From: Ligustrum vulgare
Taxonomy: Eukaryota > Streptophyta > Magnoliopsida > Lamiales > Oleaceae
NCBI GenBank assembly: GCA_963555705.1
Contig: OY743181.1
Location: forward strand, 28,338,513 to 28,402,512
Direction of reading: 5' to 3'
Length of the DNA stretch: 64,000 nucleotides
In this document: one piece after another, positions 45,023-58,780 of the stretch
How the letters are laid out: each line of letters starts with the position of its first letter
Numbering within the stretch: the stretch's first letter is position 1
The notes under the pieces: generated by a model
Databases searched by the model: none
The model's input: only the letters and a program-made list of their open reading frames with translations
What the model was told of the DNA's origin: nothing
Position numbers and translations under genes: made by a program

Positions 45023-45885
45023 ATACGTACATTTATAAATCTCAACTTCCAAAAATATTCATTTTAGTCCCTCAACTTTCAGAGTATTCATTTTAGTTCC
45101 TCAACTTTCAAAACATCAATTTCAGTCCTCAAACTATAAATTATCATATTTAAACTATAAATTTCAAAGGAATAATGTAACTTATGGGCTAGACGAAGCG
45201 TACGGAGATTTGAAAGATTGAAGTCATATCCCGCTCAACTTTGCACTCGTCGGATTTAAGGTAGACTCGCCCCCACTAATTGATTTATATTATAATTGCA
45301 TGTGTTATGTGGATTTGTGTGATTTTATGCTTAATTGCATGAGAAAAGAATATCTCGTATGAGATAAAGAAAAGAATATCTCTTTTGAGATAAAGAATTT
45401 ATGTTATGCAGGGCATAACTTATCTGCTAGCATGATACAAGAAAAGAATGGTTCATTTGCGTTCACTATGTGATGCCTATGAATAAGAAAAGAATGTCAC
45501 CACATTAATTGCATAATTACTTGTCCAATTATCTTGTAGATTAATTATTGGCGATGAGTCTACTGAGTATTTCATTTTGAAATGCTCAACCCGTTGTTTT
45601 AACAATTTTTGCAGATTTCGGAAACGGTGGCGAGCGATGGGCAATGACGGCAAATTACAAATTGATATTTTTTTAAAGTCGTGAACTTTCAAATGATTAT
45701 TTCACTTTATCAAGAATTGTCATTTTTACAAATTTGTACGAAAATACTTATTCCATCTGAATTATCGCTAAACTTTTATTCGATAAATGCGATATTTAAT
45801 ATTTAAATCATTTTTTCGCAACAAAGTTTATTCAAGAATTTAGAAAAGTGACGTTCCCGGGCTCCTCGGAATTCGGGGCGTTACA
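43607..45885 (+). repeat. 5' LTR of the Tekay-like element (2,279 bp)
   Basis: Lacks about 300 bp near its start that the 3' LTR has. At the join, tttgtgccctaacaagc appears in addition to the normal tttgtgccctaacac copy about 40 bp on. A gc-rich, proline/leucine-coding-looking zone at 43780-44650 is LTR sequence, repeated at 50140-50990. Confidence 0.93.
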
Positions 45886-48800
45886 GCATGGTATCAGAGA
45901 CAGGTCTACGTTTCTGTAGACTTACAAATTCTTTTTTTTAAAATAAGAAAATAAATTTTCCAAAAAATAATAGAAATAATGTTTTGACGACTTTTGCCAT
46001 TGCCATCATTTTCCGCCGACTCCGAAGGTAACGAAGTTTAGTATGGTTACTTTATTGATTTATTTCGGATACTTGAGAATAAATGTTTTGAGAATTTTTG
46101 ATGAGAAAAGAAAAGGAAAGAAAAGACGAGAAAGAATAAGAAAACTAGTATCCGAAATAATGAGAAAGAAATAAGGAAAGAAATGAGTTTTGGAGTATAA
46201 CGAGAAATTTTTCAGAAAGAAAGAAAAGAAAGAGAACGAGTGTTGAGCATAATGGGAATAATATGATTTAAGAATGATTTTATAATAATTTTTGTCCTCG
46301 AATTTAGAAATGATGAACCCTAACTGGACTTTGCATAATTGATTTTAGACATGGCACCAAATACAAGAAGTCAACTGAATGGATTAGACAATATTTTTGG
46401 AATATCTATCGTTTAGATTAAACGAGAAATAGCAAGCCAGTTTTATGAAGTTGTGATGAGATGTTGAGATTATAAGTGATGTGATTTTATTGAGACCTTT
46501 ATTAGAAGAATTATGAAATTAGAGGTTTAAAGATTTGGTTCTTAGTTATTGGGAATTAAGTAATGGATATTGTGTTGAGTAAGTGAATTATTCCTCTATT
46601 TTTGAGAGAAATTTATTATGCAGTTTGGTCTTGTGATTAAATTTTGGGAATACGATTTGTAGCATATATTTATAAGTATGACTAATGGGTAGTCATTTGA
46701 GCCAATTAATATATTGAAGGAAGTGAGATATTGATACTGGAAACTAGGATTTGAAATTGTTATGTTGAGGAATTATAAATCGATTTTCTGGGATATTTTT
46801 GGTGATACTGAAGTTTGTTGGAAATGTTGTCAATATTGAAATCGTTGTGGTCAAATGTAGAGCTATTTATTACTGTTGGTTATGAAGTATACATACGGGT
46901 TGGATAAGTCCAAATTACAAGGGAGACTTTGCCTAGAATTTTATCATTTGGAATTAAGAGCATAATATGATAAGCATCCACTAAAGGAATTGAGGTTAGA
47001 CTTGCAAGTTCATCTACACCATAAGCGAGATTTAGGAAATGATAAGTTATATTTTGAAAGACGAGTGAAGACAAGTATTATGGCGTTATTGGAAGAATTT
47101 TAATTATTCTTGGGAACGGATTGATCACTAGTAAGGAATGATCACTTGTATTGGAGAATATTATAAATTATGAGGATAGGAGATAATACTGTTGAGTTAT
47201 TTTGGAATTTGATCGGGTAGATATGTTAAAGATAAGCTGATGATATTATGTGAATTCGCGAATAATAATGGTATTTGGGTATACTACTTAGAGAGAATAT
47301 TCAGGTAATTACTATCGTTTTAATTAATTTGGTGATATTTGATGATAAGAAGTTTTAGAGATGACAAATTATTATGGTTTGATATGTTTTTTTTTTTAAG
47401 AAATAGTAAAGATTTGGAGAGATTTTTTCATGGATTTTTGTAACGGGTTTACAAAGATTAGTGAAGAGACGTGATGTCAATTTGGGTTATTGAATAATGA
47501 CTTGAGTAGTCAGCAAATATTTCTTAATACAGAGGCTATGTTGAGAGTTTGTATTTTAGACCTTTGTGATGGTTAGGAAAACCATTTACCGTTTGTTGAA
47601 TTTACATGTAATATGATTATTGGGAATAGTCAGTTATCATGAATGGGAGATATTGAAAATATTTTATGGTGAGACTCCTTAAAAGAGTAACCATTTATTC
47701 AAAGTGAGAAATTGGGAACATGTGATTTAATGTTTGGGGATTATGTGAGATAATGATGTTGGTCATAAGGTTATTTGAATATAAAAGGCACAAGAGATAA
47801 TTATAAGGAATAATGTGATTTTTCTTATTGCGAGAAATGAAGGTGATGATGTGTTGAGATTATGAAATAAGTTGATTTATCATGAATGAGTTATGTTATA
47901 TTTGGTTCTAAGTAGAATTCGAAGAAAAAGGAGTCTCAGTCATGGAAATGAATCAGGATTTCCTCGTAGTGTGAATGATTCACTGATGTACATTAAGTTT
48001 TCAATATTGATGAAAGAAACTTTATCAGGTCCTAGATTTGTACAAGTATTGATGAAGTAATGCATTTGATCAGAGAAAGGCTTATGATTTATCATATCTT
48101 GAAATTTTGGAGATTGTTAATGATGGTATCTTGTTTAGAAAATAAGAAATGAAATTTTATGTAATTGTTTTCGTGGAAAGAATTTATTGGAAAATAGGGA
48201 TAAGACTTCACAGTGATGACTTATCTTGGAATGGTGTGCAAAGAAGTGACAACGGTAGAATCCAAGATTTATTAGTCTGAGAGATTGATATATAATCTTA
48301 ATGAGCAGATTGACGTATAAGTTTCACGTGATAGGTATGATGGTATTTATATTGAAATCTTAGAGAGATTGATATGAATATTTGAGGTCATATGATACGA
48401 TGATAAGTGACAGGTTACATGATTACTACAAGATATGATGACTAGACGGTTAAGGGATGCTATGGTTATCCCGTGAAGAATTGTGTGAATATATTGAGTC
48501 AATTGATCTCATTTTGATGGTTTGTTGCAATTTGGAGAAAAATATTACATAGATTGGGAGTTTTTGTTTTGAGTCATAATATATGGGTTTATTTAAAGTT
48601 TTGATGATGCAGTTTTGATTAATTATTGTCGGTTGCACTTTTGATGTGAATAAAGTATTTTGGCTACAATAATGGAAAACCTGAGAATATCATTTGTGTG
48701 ACTTTTACTTATAATGGGATTGTATCTTTGGGTTAAGCAAACATGATGAGGAATACTATACGATTCATAGAAGTCTTATTCGATGGTGATAGACTTAATC

Positions 48801-49692
48801 AGAGTATTGTCCATAGTGTGACATGAATTGAAGTTTTGGGAGAACAGAAAAGATTGAATCTTGAACTTCAGATTTGGAAATTGGTGAGGTTTCTTAAGTT
48901 TGAGAATATCATATCTGATCCTTATGATGCTGCTTTAAGTTAGTATCTTAGCCCTCAGTTAGAATGAGTATGTGATACCGAGTACTTGATTCATGATTTA
49001 AAAGTATGGATTAAAGGATTCAAGTTTGAATTTCTCCAATTATGAAAAAGAAGTTTCAGTCGAGCTTATAAATGATTACGTTGGTAAATTTTTTCAGAAA
49101 GATTCTGCCAAGTTTGGGTTTTGCACTCAATATTTTGAAAATTATATCGCGCTTTTATATTTTGGATTACAAGGATTTATTCTTGATCAATCTTCTTGAT
49201 TTTAGGTTTAAGCATTTGGATCAATGAATATTTTGTGGTTTCGATATTAGTATAGATCCTATAAAAGGTACCTTTCGTTTTGACAAGAGAGGGAATTAAA
49301 GATTCATTTTATCGGATCATTTGAAATATTGGGGAAAGTAGGTAATGTGGCTTATTGTTTGACTTCGCCACCAGAATTTACAGCTGTTCACAAAGTCTTT
49401 CATGTTTACCTACTGAGAAAGTATGTTCATGATTCAAATCACATGGTGAATTATTAGTTTATTTTAGTTCAGAAATATTTGACTTATGATGAGACACCTA
49501 TGTGCATAGTAGAGAGAAAAGTCCATGTCTTAAGAAACAAAGGGATTCCTATAATCAAAGTCCAGTGGGGGTAGATATAATAATGATGAAATTGTTGGGA
49601 GAAAGAAGAAGAAACTCTGGCCAAGTATCTAGATATTTTAGACCAGGTAAGTCTTAAATTTCGAGGACGAAATTATTTTAAGGGGGTAAGGT
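45886..49692 (+). pseudogene. Degenerate gag-pol interior of the Tekay-like element
   Basis: Dense stop codons in all frames. Recognisable only at its edges: the gag start at 46351 and the integrase/chromodomain-side end at 49360-49690, including the usual pre-tract text aatttcgaggacgaaat. It is shorter than the roughly 5 kb of a normal interior. Confidence 0.8.
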
Positions 49693-51322
49693 TGTAGCGA
49701 CCGAGAAATTTTAAATAATGTAAAAATCGTGTTTCTCGAAAAAAAAAACGTGTCGCTAAGATTTAACCCCGAATTTTTACTTTTAACTGTGAAGCGTGTT
49801 CGTCTAGCCATTGTAAAATAAATTTAAAAATATACTCAAATCGAGTCCAATCTCGAATATTTTAAAGTATCAAATTCTTTATCAGTTTTAAACCCAAATA
49901 TATAATAATTTTTGAGTCCAATTTATTAAGTCCAATATTTGGTTATTTTGGGTCAAAAATTATGTAATCCAATTTTAAATATTTTCAGTCCAATTATAAA
50001 TTCTTTAGCCCAAGCTGGCCCACTTACCAACCTAGAAATTTGTGCCCTAACACATTACTGTTCAGATCACTCCATTCTCTCCCTCACAGCTTAGCTCACG
50101 CAGTCAAAGAAATTCTTGGGTAAGAACCTCTCCTCTTCCACCATGGCTGCTACTCTGTTGAAATTCCACCTTCATCACCAATCCTTCCACAATCTTCAAG
50201 CAAGTTGACGTACTCAGCACCACCTACCCAACTACAGCCAAACAGCCGCCACCACCTGTAGCACCCCCACAACCGGCGAACCCCAACCACATCAACCTCC
50301 ATATCTGTCGAATGCCCACCTACCGACCACAACCTCAAAACTCCACAACCGAGATCGGCCTCCAGCACCACTGCCCTCACCACCGCCAATCACCTCAAAG
50401 ACCGCCATTGCCCCAATCGCGTCGAAATCGCCACCTCCAACCAAACTCAAGAAAAGCCCAAACTTCAATACCCAATCAAAACCCAAAGCAACCAAGAAAT
50501 AAATTGACCCAACACTTACCTTGAACCACCTTACCTCACTGCCGGAATCTTCACCGGAAAGCATCCAAATCACGAGTACCCAAGTCACAACCCACTTTCA
50601 ATTTTCGCACCCAAATATCCACCCTGCTCTCCTTCTTTGCCGCCCTACACCCACCGTCGTTGCAACTCCTCGTTGGCGGCATCACCTCCAGTGACCGCCG
50701 TGTTTTTGGCCGAGCAACCGCCGGGAAACCCACAAACCCAGCCTCGGTCTACCTCGGTTTAATCAACACCTCGCAGCCCAGTCACATACCTCAACCGTCA
50801 CCGGATCTCGCAGCTAATACCGAACTCCAAATCCTGATTTAAGCTTCGGTCTCGCACGAAATCAGCCCCAAAACCCAGCCTTTTTGTACCCCCATCCCTT
50901 GCCGCCGTCTGCCGCTACCTGCCGGCGACGTTGCGCCGGCTGGAAGACCGGATTTTCTCCCCCGCTCGCCCTCTCTATCTCGCCTTTCTCTCTCTCGGTC
51001 TGATTTTTCAGATCGTGAATGAGAGAGTAAATATTTTGATTTTAATAATTTAACTTCCAGAAATTGCAACTTTGGTCCCGAGGTTTTAAAAGTTATTCAA
51101 TTCAGTCCCTTTTGGTTTCAAATCATCAATCTCAGCCCTAAATTTCAAAAGTTATTATTTTAACCCCTAAGTATCAAACCCATTTTAGTTCGGTCACTGC
51201 TGATTTACTTTATTTGATTTTAAGCCCAAGTTTTAAAAGATTTACATTTTAGTCACAAATGTTTAAAAGCAATCCTTTCAGCCTCCATATTTTAAAGTCT
51301 TTCGATTTGGTCCATATTGATG

Positions 51323-51369
<47 letters not shown>

Positions 51370-52229
51370 CGTACATTTATAAATCTCAACTTCCAAAAAT
51401 ATTCATTTTAGTCCCTCAACTTTCAGAGTATTCATTTTAGTTCCTCAACTTTCAAAACATCAATTTCAGTCCTCAAACTATAAATTATCATATTTAAACT
51501 ATAAATTTCAAAGGAATAATGTAACTTATGGGCTAGACGAAGCGTACGGAGATTTGAAAGATTGAAGTCATATCCCGCTCAACTTTGCACTCGTCGGATT
51601 TAAGGTAGACTCGCCCCCACTAATTGATTTATATTATAATTGCATGTGTTATGTGGATTTGTGTGATTTTATGCTTAATTGCATGAGAAAAGAATATCTC
51701 GTATGAGATAAAGAAAAGAATATCTCTTTTGAGATAAAGAATTTATGTTATGCAGGGCATAACTTATCTGCTAGCATGATACAAGAAAAGAATGGTTCAT
51801 TTGCGTTCACTATGTGATGCCTATGAATAAGAAAAGAATGTCACCACATTAATTGCATAATTACTTGTCCAATTATCTTGTAGATTAATTATTGGCGATG
51901 AGTCTACTGAGTATTTCATTTTGAAATGCTCAACCCGTTGTTTTAACAATTTTTGCAGATTTCGGAGACGGTGGCGAGCGATGGGCAATGACGGCAAATT
52001 ACAAATTGATATTTTTTTAAAGTCGTGAACTTTCAAATGATTATTTCACTTTATCAAGAATTGTCATTTTTACAAATTTGTACGAAAATACTTATTCCAT
52101 CTGAATTATCGCTAAACTTTTATTCGATAAATGCGATATTTAATATTTAAATCATTTTTCCGCAACAAAGTTTATTCAAGAATTTAGAAAAGTGACGTTC
52201 CCGGGCTCCTCGGAATTCGGGGCGTTACA
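49693..52229 (+). repeat. 3' LTR of the Tekay-like element (2,537 bp)
   Basis: Full-length copy. It lacks a stretch of about 10 bp (ctacgctgg) near 50940 present in the 5' LTR, and the tg microsatellite near 51330-51365 differs in length. Confidence 0.93.
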
Positions 52230-54238
52230 TCCGTAGTAATTTATTTTGGTGTGTTTATTTATTTATTGATGAACGACTAATTTCATAGTTGGGATATTCG
52301 ATGTAGCTTAGTTTTATGCTTTTAATTCTTCTAGTTTTGCACTTTCGTTGCATGTATTGATTTAATTTTGTATTTAATGCATGAATCAATTCATGGATAA
52401 TTCATTGATTTAATTGGTTGTTTTCATAATCCAAGAGGTGAGCTAAGAACCCGAATCTAGGAATAAAATCCGGTAATTGGATAAAAGATAGCGATATACT
52501 TTTATTATTATTGTGATCGCTACATGAATTCTTGTATTCCATGCACCTAATTATTTTGACCTACTATCTAGAAACACGGTTTACTAATTAGGTATAGTTG
52601 ATTTAAACTTGAGAGAGAAATTTCATATGCATAAGTGAATTCGATGAAGCACGTTAATAGGAATAAAACTAGACAATTGGAATTAAAAGTATTGACTATG
52701 TGAAATCGGATGTCCCAACACTTATAAATATCAATTTAGAATATCTAAATGTATTTTATTTTCTTTTTCTTTTATTTTAATATATTAGTTCAATTCAAAA
52801 CTTCAAATTTTACCGTTCAAATAATGCGAGAGAACTAACACAATTTCGGTACTTAATTACAATCCTCGTGGGAACAATAACTCGAACTCAAAAAGTCCAC
52901 TTTATTACTTGGATGCGACATCGTACACTTGTGATTAGCAAACATCAGGATTATGGATTGAAGCCATGACGTTGAAAAATTTGAGTACAAGCAACTTGCT
53001 CGATAGATAAAGATCCACTTGCCATCAAAGGACACATTGAGCTTTGGTGATTAGCCCCGCATGTCTCACATACCAGAGGGGTTTTAACCATGTTGACGGG
53101 CCTAGAATTTGAAGTAGAAAGCCCTTCCACTTTCTTGGCTAATGAGTCTATCTTTGACAAAACAAGTGTACAATCATCACCCACATGTGCACCACTAAAA
53201 CTTCTTATTTCACCTCTATCTAGCCACATTGTTCACTCATGATCTCGAATAAGTCAGAAGCTTCTCGAATGCTCTTTGTTTTGATGGACCCATTAGAGGA
53301 TGAATCTATATTTGAATGACAAAGAGGAGTAAACCCAGCATATAAGTGGTTGACTTGTTGCCCCAATGTGATTTCATGATTTAGGCACTTCCTAAGCATA
53401 TCTTTGAACCTCTCCCAAGCTTCGTGAAAACTTTTCAATTCAAATTGTTAGAATGTGGTAATGTCATGCTTGAGTTTAGAAACTCTAACGAGCAGGAAGA
53501 AATTTGTAGTGAATCTTTGAACAAACTCCACCCAACTAGTGATGCTCTCCGGAGGCAAAGTGTCAAGCCATTTTCTTACCTTGTCTTTCAAAGTGTGCAA
53601 AAATAACCTCATCCAGATTACTTCAACATTTACTCCCTCATATTTGAAGTAGCTACAAATTTCAATGAAGCATGCTACATGAGAATGTGGATTTTCATCG
53701 GTCCTCCTGTAGAATGAAATAGTGTTGGAGAACAAATTGATTACATCTAGTCGAAATTGGAATTTTGGATGATCATAGGATAGATAGAAAATCCTTGATT
53801 AATTCTCAATAATAAGAGGATTCTTGAAATCCCCAAATAGCATGTCATCTTCATTAACTATTGGCTCTTGAGTTCTACTCGCTTGAGGATTAAAACCGGG
53901 TGGTACTGCACCCCTTGGAAATTTGCAGGTGCAGCATTAGGGTCGATGTTTGTTCCTTCTCATTCCATCCCAATAAGAAGTAATCTCCTAGTTTCTCGTT
54001 TTTCCCTTATTCTACGTCGAGAAGTTTCTTTGATGTCCGGATATAAAGCAACAAGATCAAGACTTCTCGATCGACACATGCACTAAAGGTGACCTATAAT
54101 AACAAGAGAAATTTGGAAATTTAAATTAACAAAATAAAAGAAAATTTGCACAAGAAATAAAGTTAACCAATTGTTAAAAATAATATCAACTAAAAATTAA
54201 TTCAAATAGAAATAATACAAGAAATGGCGCCAAAAACT

Positions 54239-56620
54239 TATTCGCTAAAAATACATTGCAAGTGCATGTGTCGCATACAAGTACTAGTGGACTAATGAGT
54301 CCGAATTATTGATCCCACAAGGATTGTCTATTCTAATTATACTCTAGTATGATCAATTCCAACAATAAACATACACAAAAGTGTGAGAGTGAATGCAAAA
54401 ACGATCAAATCATAGGCAACATGTCCATTATGGAACCAAAAGAAGCCTGGTTCTCAATAGTTAATTTTAGGTCATTGTGTTTGTTCATTAAATGAGATAT
54501 ATGATATCAACTATCTCCATCATGAATGTGATTAATGAATGGTTAAATTTCAAGTGACTTTAAGTCGAGGTCAAGAAAATTCAAAGATCTTCACAATGTG
54601 GCTTCTCTTCGTTTTGTCAGAGACAAATCTAGTGCATGGCTAGCACTGGCGGTCGCTTGTGCTAGAATTGTCTGGAAAAAAAAATTCAATGTGTGTGTGC
54701 ACGTATAAGCAACATTGTAACTTAGTTGGTTAGTGTATTCAGTATTGAGTTCAATTTTCTATGACAACAATCCTTCATACATTTAATTTAATTCAACATT
54801 TTGAAGCATGATTACAAAACAAATGCAATGGGAAAGAATCGAACCTATGTTCTTTTTAGAAATTATGGAAAGTTTGACCAATATGGAATTGAGTGAGAAT
54901 AAAAAATAAATGAATTATTAATAACACTATGGTTTATATGGAGTTATTTTTCTATCAAATTATATTTAATGCAACGTTGTACAATCCATTCTTTCCAAAT
55001 TTATCCCAATGAGTTAAAATTTCTTCTCTGATATCATGATGAACTTTAAAGATGAAAAGTAGGATATTATCTACTAATTTATTCTAATACAGTGGTAATA
55101 TTAACTAATTTCAAGTCCCGATTCCACCTATAAATAAAAATAAATAAATAACTGTGCGATTCCATAAGAAGTGGAAAATCATTAACCTCTTTGGTGACTT
55201 CGAACCTACTTTGATTTTTATGTTGGAATATATATATATATATATATATATATTGGAAATGAAATTTTCACTTGTGAATGTGAAATTAATCCCAAATTGA
55301 AAGAGAAGTGAGATTTTAAGAGGAGCTTTAAAAAGGGATTTCAATCTCACAGTGGAAAATGAAGATAAAGTGAGAGTAAGTGGAGCCTATAAGAAGTGGT
55401 TGTGGACCAACTTGAATATGGTTATCAATTGTAAGATGTAACAATGTGTTGCATAGAGACTCCTCCATGGCCTACGCGCTCGCATGGGGTACAAATCTTA
55501 GGTCGACTTGTCCTTCAAACCTTGAACTTGTGTGCAGGCGCGATCTGCATACACGAATGTTGGGTCGAATGGATAAAAAATTGACCACAAAGTGTAAGCT
55601 AAGTTTTGAAAATTTTCTTTTGCATTTTTCCATTTAAAAACATGACTTCAAAGAGTTATGGAACTTAAAGGCTATGTAATGAGATGACGAATGCAAAAAA
55701 ATGAGAATGCATTAATGGATTTATAAACACTTAGAGATCACATAAAGAATAGCAATATATTTTTCTCCCTGTTGAACTTTATGAAAACTAATATATGTCT
55801 AACTAGTTTTCAGTTTTTCAAATCTAAAAAAGCCACAACATATCATACAATTACTATGCACATAACTATAGATGCAATATTAATTTCTCAAAGTCAACAA
55901 ATTATCTTAATGTGAAAAAAAAATATAAATTAAAGATCATGATCCTAACACAATTGAGAACTTAGCCTAACATCATGATTGGAATGTGACAAGAAGAAAT
56001 ATTTCATTTCATCACCCAAAAATACGACTTCGATTCTTTGTAGGATGAGATCTTGAAGTTCTCTTCTTCTTTAATTCCAAAGTAGGCTCCATGATGTCCC
56101 TCCCTCTTGTTTTCATGCCTTCTAGTATTTATTTTCTAAAGAGGATCGAGTCCAAGAACAATAGAATCTAGTAGAGTCTGTATGGAATAAGGAAACAAAA
56201 TATGAACGCTTGGGCAAAATAAGTGCGATCTCCCGAGCTTAGGCGTTTAACTTATGCTTTTGCAAGTTTCCCATAGTTGATCACTTGGCAATAGCCAGGT
56301 GATCACTTAGGTTTGTTTCTTTGTCCCGTCTACCTTAGTCTGCCAACTTTTATTGTACAAAAGTCTTTCATCTTTTGATTGATGCAAATTAGTCCTCAAA
56401 CTCTTGATTTTCTTCAATTAGCTCTGGGTTTGTTTTTTATTACAAAGCAATTAATTGGACTCTATTCACTTCAATTCACCCAATATCTCAAATTTGAGTT
56501 GATAACTAACATAAACACAATATGTCATGAATTAAGTAGAAAAACTATAAAACGAAAAAATCAATTGCTTAGTTTTAGAACCTAAATAAGTGCACAAATG
56601 CACGTAACAACCACTATTGA
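54239..56620 (-). mobile_element. Athila 5' LTR remnant, interrupted
   Basis: On the - strand this stretch precedes the ttggcgcc primer-binding site. 54239-54690 and about 55890-56620 read as LTR-like sequence. The part between (54690-55880) looks foreign: it has gt and at microsatellites (an at-run near 55228-55251) and no gene. Limits are approximate. Confidence 0.5.
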
Positions 56621-57170
56621 TAGGTAAACATTAGATTCCTTTCCACTTTGGGCTAAAGAATATTTTCATCTTTCATTCTATAAGCCCTGGAGTCATGATA
56701 TAAACAATTAATATTTTTGTGTTTTACAATATGTTATTATTATCATTCTCTTTTTAAAAAAAATTGATGCCATGTCCCCAACTATTTTTCCACTCTTCGT
56801 TCTTCTCTTTAGCTCTAACATCGAATTTCGATGCTCTTGGTGATTTAAACTTTAATTTTCTTCTTTAAAAAAGTTTCTCCAGCATCAATGTTCCTCTGAA
56901 AATGAAGGATTATATCTAGTTCTTTTATCTCCCTTGTCCTCTTTGCACCTCTATTGCTTGACTCTAACTAAATTCTTGATTTTTGCTTCGAAATCTTAGT
57001 TTCTTGGCTTCACGCTAATTTATCCAATGTAACTTTAGTTCATTGCAAACATAAGGGTAAAATAAAAATCAACACTAACTAAATTCAAATAACTCGAAAC
57101 ACTGCAAGAAATCTCTCAATAAGAAGTCTAAATAAAGTGCTCACTGCACAAATACCCAACTTTTGGTACC
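56621..57170. other. AT-rich stretch, no gene seen
   Basis: No motif, repeat partner or reading frame of note. Confidence 0.5.
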
Positions 57171-58780
57171 TGTTGGGTGCATTTTACATGCACATTTCAT
57201 ACTTTGTTGTAGTAATTTTTTATTAAGTTGAACAAATATCTACTTATTTGTTCTTATTTTGTGTTTATATAGGCTTAATACTCAACTTCATGGAAAACGC
57301 AAAGAAAGAAGCAAAAGGAAAGCTTAATTGAAGATTTTGGAGGAGAAAGAACTAACTGTCAGTTCTCAAAAGTTCAGGGACCAAGCTGTCAGTTTTCAAA
57401 AGTTCAGGACCAGACTTAGAATTAAAAGAGGGATCAGAATGTAAATTTCCAAAATTTGAAGGAACTCGAGTGCAATTTTGGAATGACCTAATTGAAAGCA
57501 ATCTTAAAGTATTGGGACCAAATCGATCAAACTTGATAGATGGAGGACCTGACTGCAAAGTAAAAAGATGGATGCATCGGCTTAACCACGCGACCGCATG
57601 GTTCATATAAGTCACAATCGCGGGTCACCCATGTAAATGGTCAGAATGTTAACATTTGGTTTTCGAGAGAACCAAGCGATCGTGCAGTTCAATAATGCGC
57701 GATCGCATGGTTTTGCAATTCAAAAAAAAAAAAATGTGTTAGGCCTTCCGGGTTAACCCAGTTCGACTCGGTAAGGCCCAAATGTTGTCTCACATGGATT
57801 CAACCGATTTTTTGGGGGGGTTTTAGGTCAATTTTTGAGAGATAAAGAGAAAATCCTCATTTTAGCTAGGGTTCTTGGTCTCTACTAGCCTCTTCTTCAT
57901 TTCTTTCAAAAATCCTCTTATTTCCCTTAGATTTTGTAGTTAGTTTCTCTTGTAATTTTGTATTTGGTGGTTGAATATTGATTGAAGAAGGAAAAACTTG
58001 CAACAAGGTGCATGAATATTCAATTGTTGAAGTGAAGAATCTTGTTGGAGGGAAGGTTTTATTGTTTAATCTTCATTTCCTTGTTTATTTTAACCCATTA
58101 TTGAAGTAATGTACTTAAACTTTGAGTTTTATTATTATTTCATTATGGGCTAATCTATATTGTGTTGGCATGATTGAGGAAACTTGACCTAGTTTAGTTG
58201 AAATTAATTTTTGCATTGAGAATTTAAGTAATTTATTATCTTTTGCATTTATTGTTGTATTTATTGTCTTGCATTTATTTTTTGGTCAAATTAATGCTTG
58301 CATTTTTTGGAATGTGCAATTATTGAGAAATCGTTGTATATTCTAGATCAATACACTACATGCTCTAGGTTCTTGTTAAGGATAGAGATATACCTTAAAT
58401 CCAAGATGATCAATTGAGTTATTTTTACAAAGGTTTAATGTAATTGGTGAGTTTTTAATTGATATAGAGATATAGTAGGTTAATGCCACTAATTAGGATT
58501 AATTTCACTCGAGAGAGGTAATTAACTAAATTTGGAAAATTGGATCTAACATGATTAATAAATAACATTTTAATTTGTTTGTTGAGGAATCAATTAGGTG
58601 AAGGTCAAGTGGAATCAAGAATCTCAACTCTCTTTTATCATCAATTCATCAACTATTTTCTATTTAATTATCTAATATATCGTAACTTTATCCTTAAGTT
58701 CTATAACATTTCTAGCTCAGACTTTTTTTTTTTCCATTTTTCTTATCTTATTCATGGTACGATTTTTCCAACCTGGTAGC
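57171..58780 (+). mobile_element. Athila-type LTR remnant
   Basis: Starts tgttgggtgcattttacatg. Its order of landmarks parallels the LTR at 42949: repeated ttcagggacc text, a patch rich in cgatcgcatgg words (57586-57715), then a long AT-rich part with aaggatagagatatacc. The right end is not defined. Confidence 0.5.

Larger units (their letters stand above)
43607..52229 (+). mobile_element. Tekay-like Ty3/gypsy element with near-identical LTRs and dead coding region
   Basis: Bounded by tccgt at 43602-43606 and 52230-52234. LTRs: 43607-45885 and 49693-52229, ends tgtagcgacc and ggcgttaca. The primer-binding site tggtatcagagac follows the 5' LTR by 3 bp. A polypurine tract (ttaagggggtaaggt) precedes the 3' LTR. 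The 3.8 kb interior has no long frame, but it keeps a gag start (MAPNTRSQLNG at 46351) and a Tekay-like pol end near 49360-49580 (SPPEFTAVHKVFHVYLLRKY, VLRNKGIPIIKVQWG). The LTRs differ by few substitutions, so it moved recently despite having no usable genes. Confidence 0.92.
42949..52947 (+). mobile_element. Athila-type LTR, about 1.37 kb, split by the Tekay-like element
   Basis: Begins tgataagtttat and ends tacttggatgcgacat...agcaaacatca. That end resembles the end of the other Athila-type LTR read on the - strand at 54239 (tacttgtatgcgacac). It interrupts the Athila gag between FQRHGFNP and NPGLRSHLNLS, running opposite to it. No clean target duplication is visible, so it may be a solo LTR whose flanks have decayed. 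Confidence 0.6.
34030..54238 (-). pseudogene. Athila-type Ty3/gypsy element, coding pieces (34030-34667, 38467-40016, 42532-42948, 52948-54238)
   Basis: In - strand order. Primer-binding-site region TTGGCGCC near 54228-54234 (tRNA-Asp type). Gag: NPHSHVACFIEICSYFKYEG, FLHTLKDKVRKWLDTLPPES, FHEAWERFKDMLRKCLNHEI (53220-53735), CETCGANHQSSMC (52951-53229), LSYGNNQN and LEKQVGQIEKLILERQQGAF (42698-42925). Protease region: CDLGARFNLMPLSI, IPIILGRPFLATG (39343-39978). RT start: SLCMHKILIEDDFKPSVEHQ, RRLNPNMKEVV (38730-38921), GHSHYCFPDGYSDY. RT core: CPFGTFAYRRMTFGLCN, FMDDFLVFG (34255-34660). RNase H: MCDASDYVIG near 34090. Stops interrupt it, for example TAA at 34585-34587. Without inserts it is about 3.9 kb. 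The 3' side is lost at 34030. Confidence 0.88.

Noticed and set aside
42949..52947. Target duplication for the Athila-type LTR
   Set aside because: The flanking five bases (gtcat and ggatt) do not match; I kept the LTR call at moderate confidence without a duplication.
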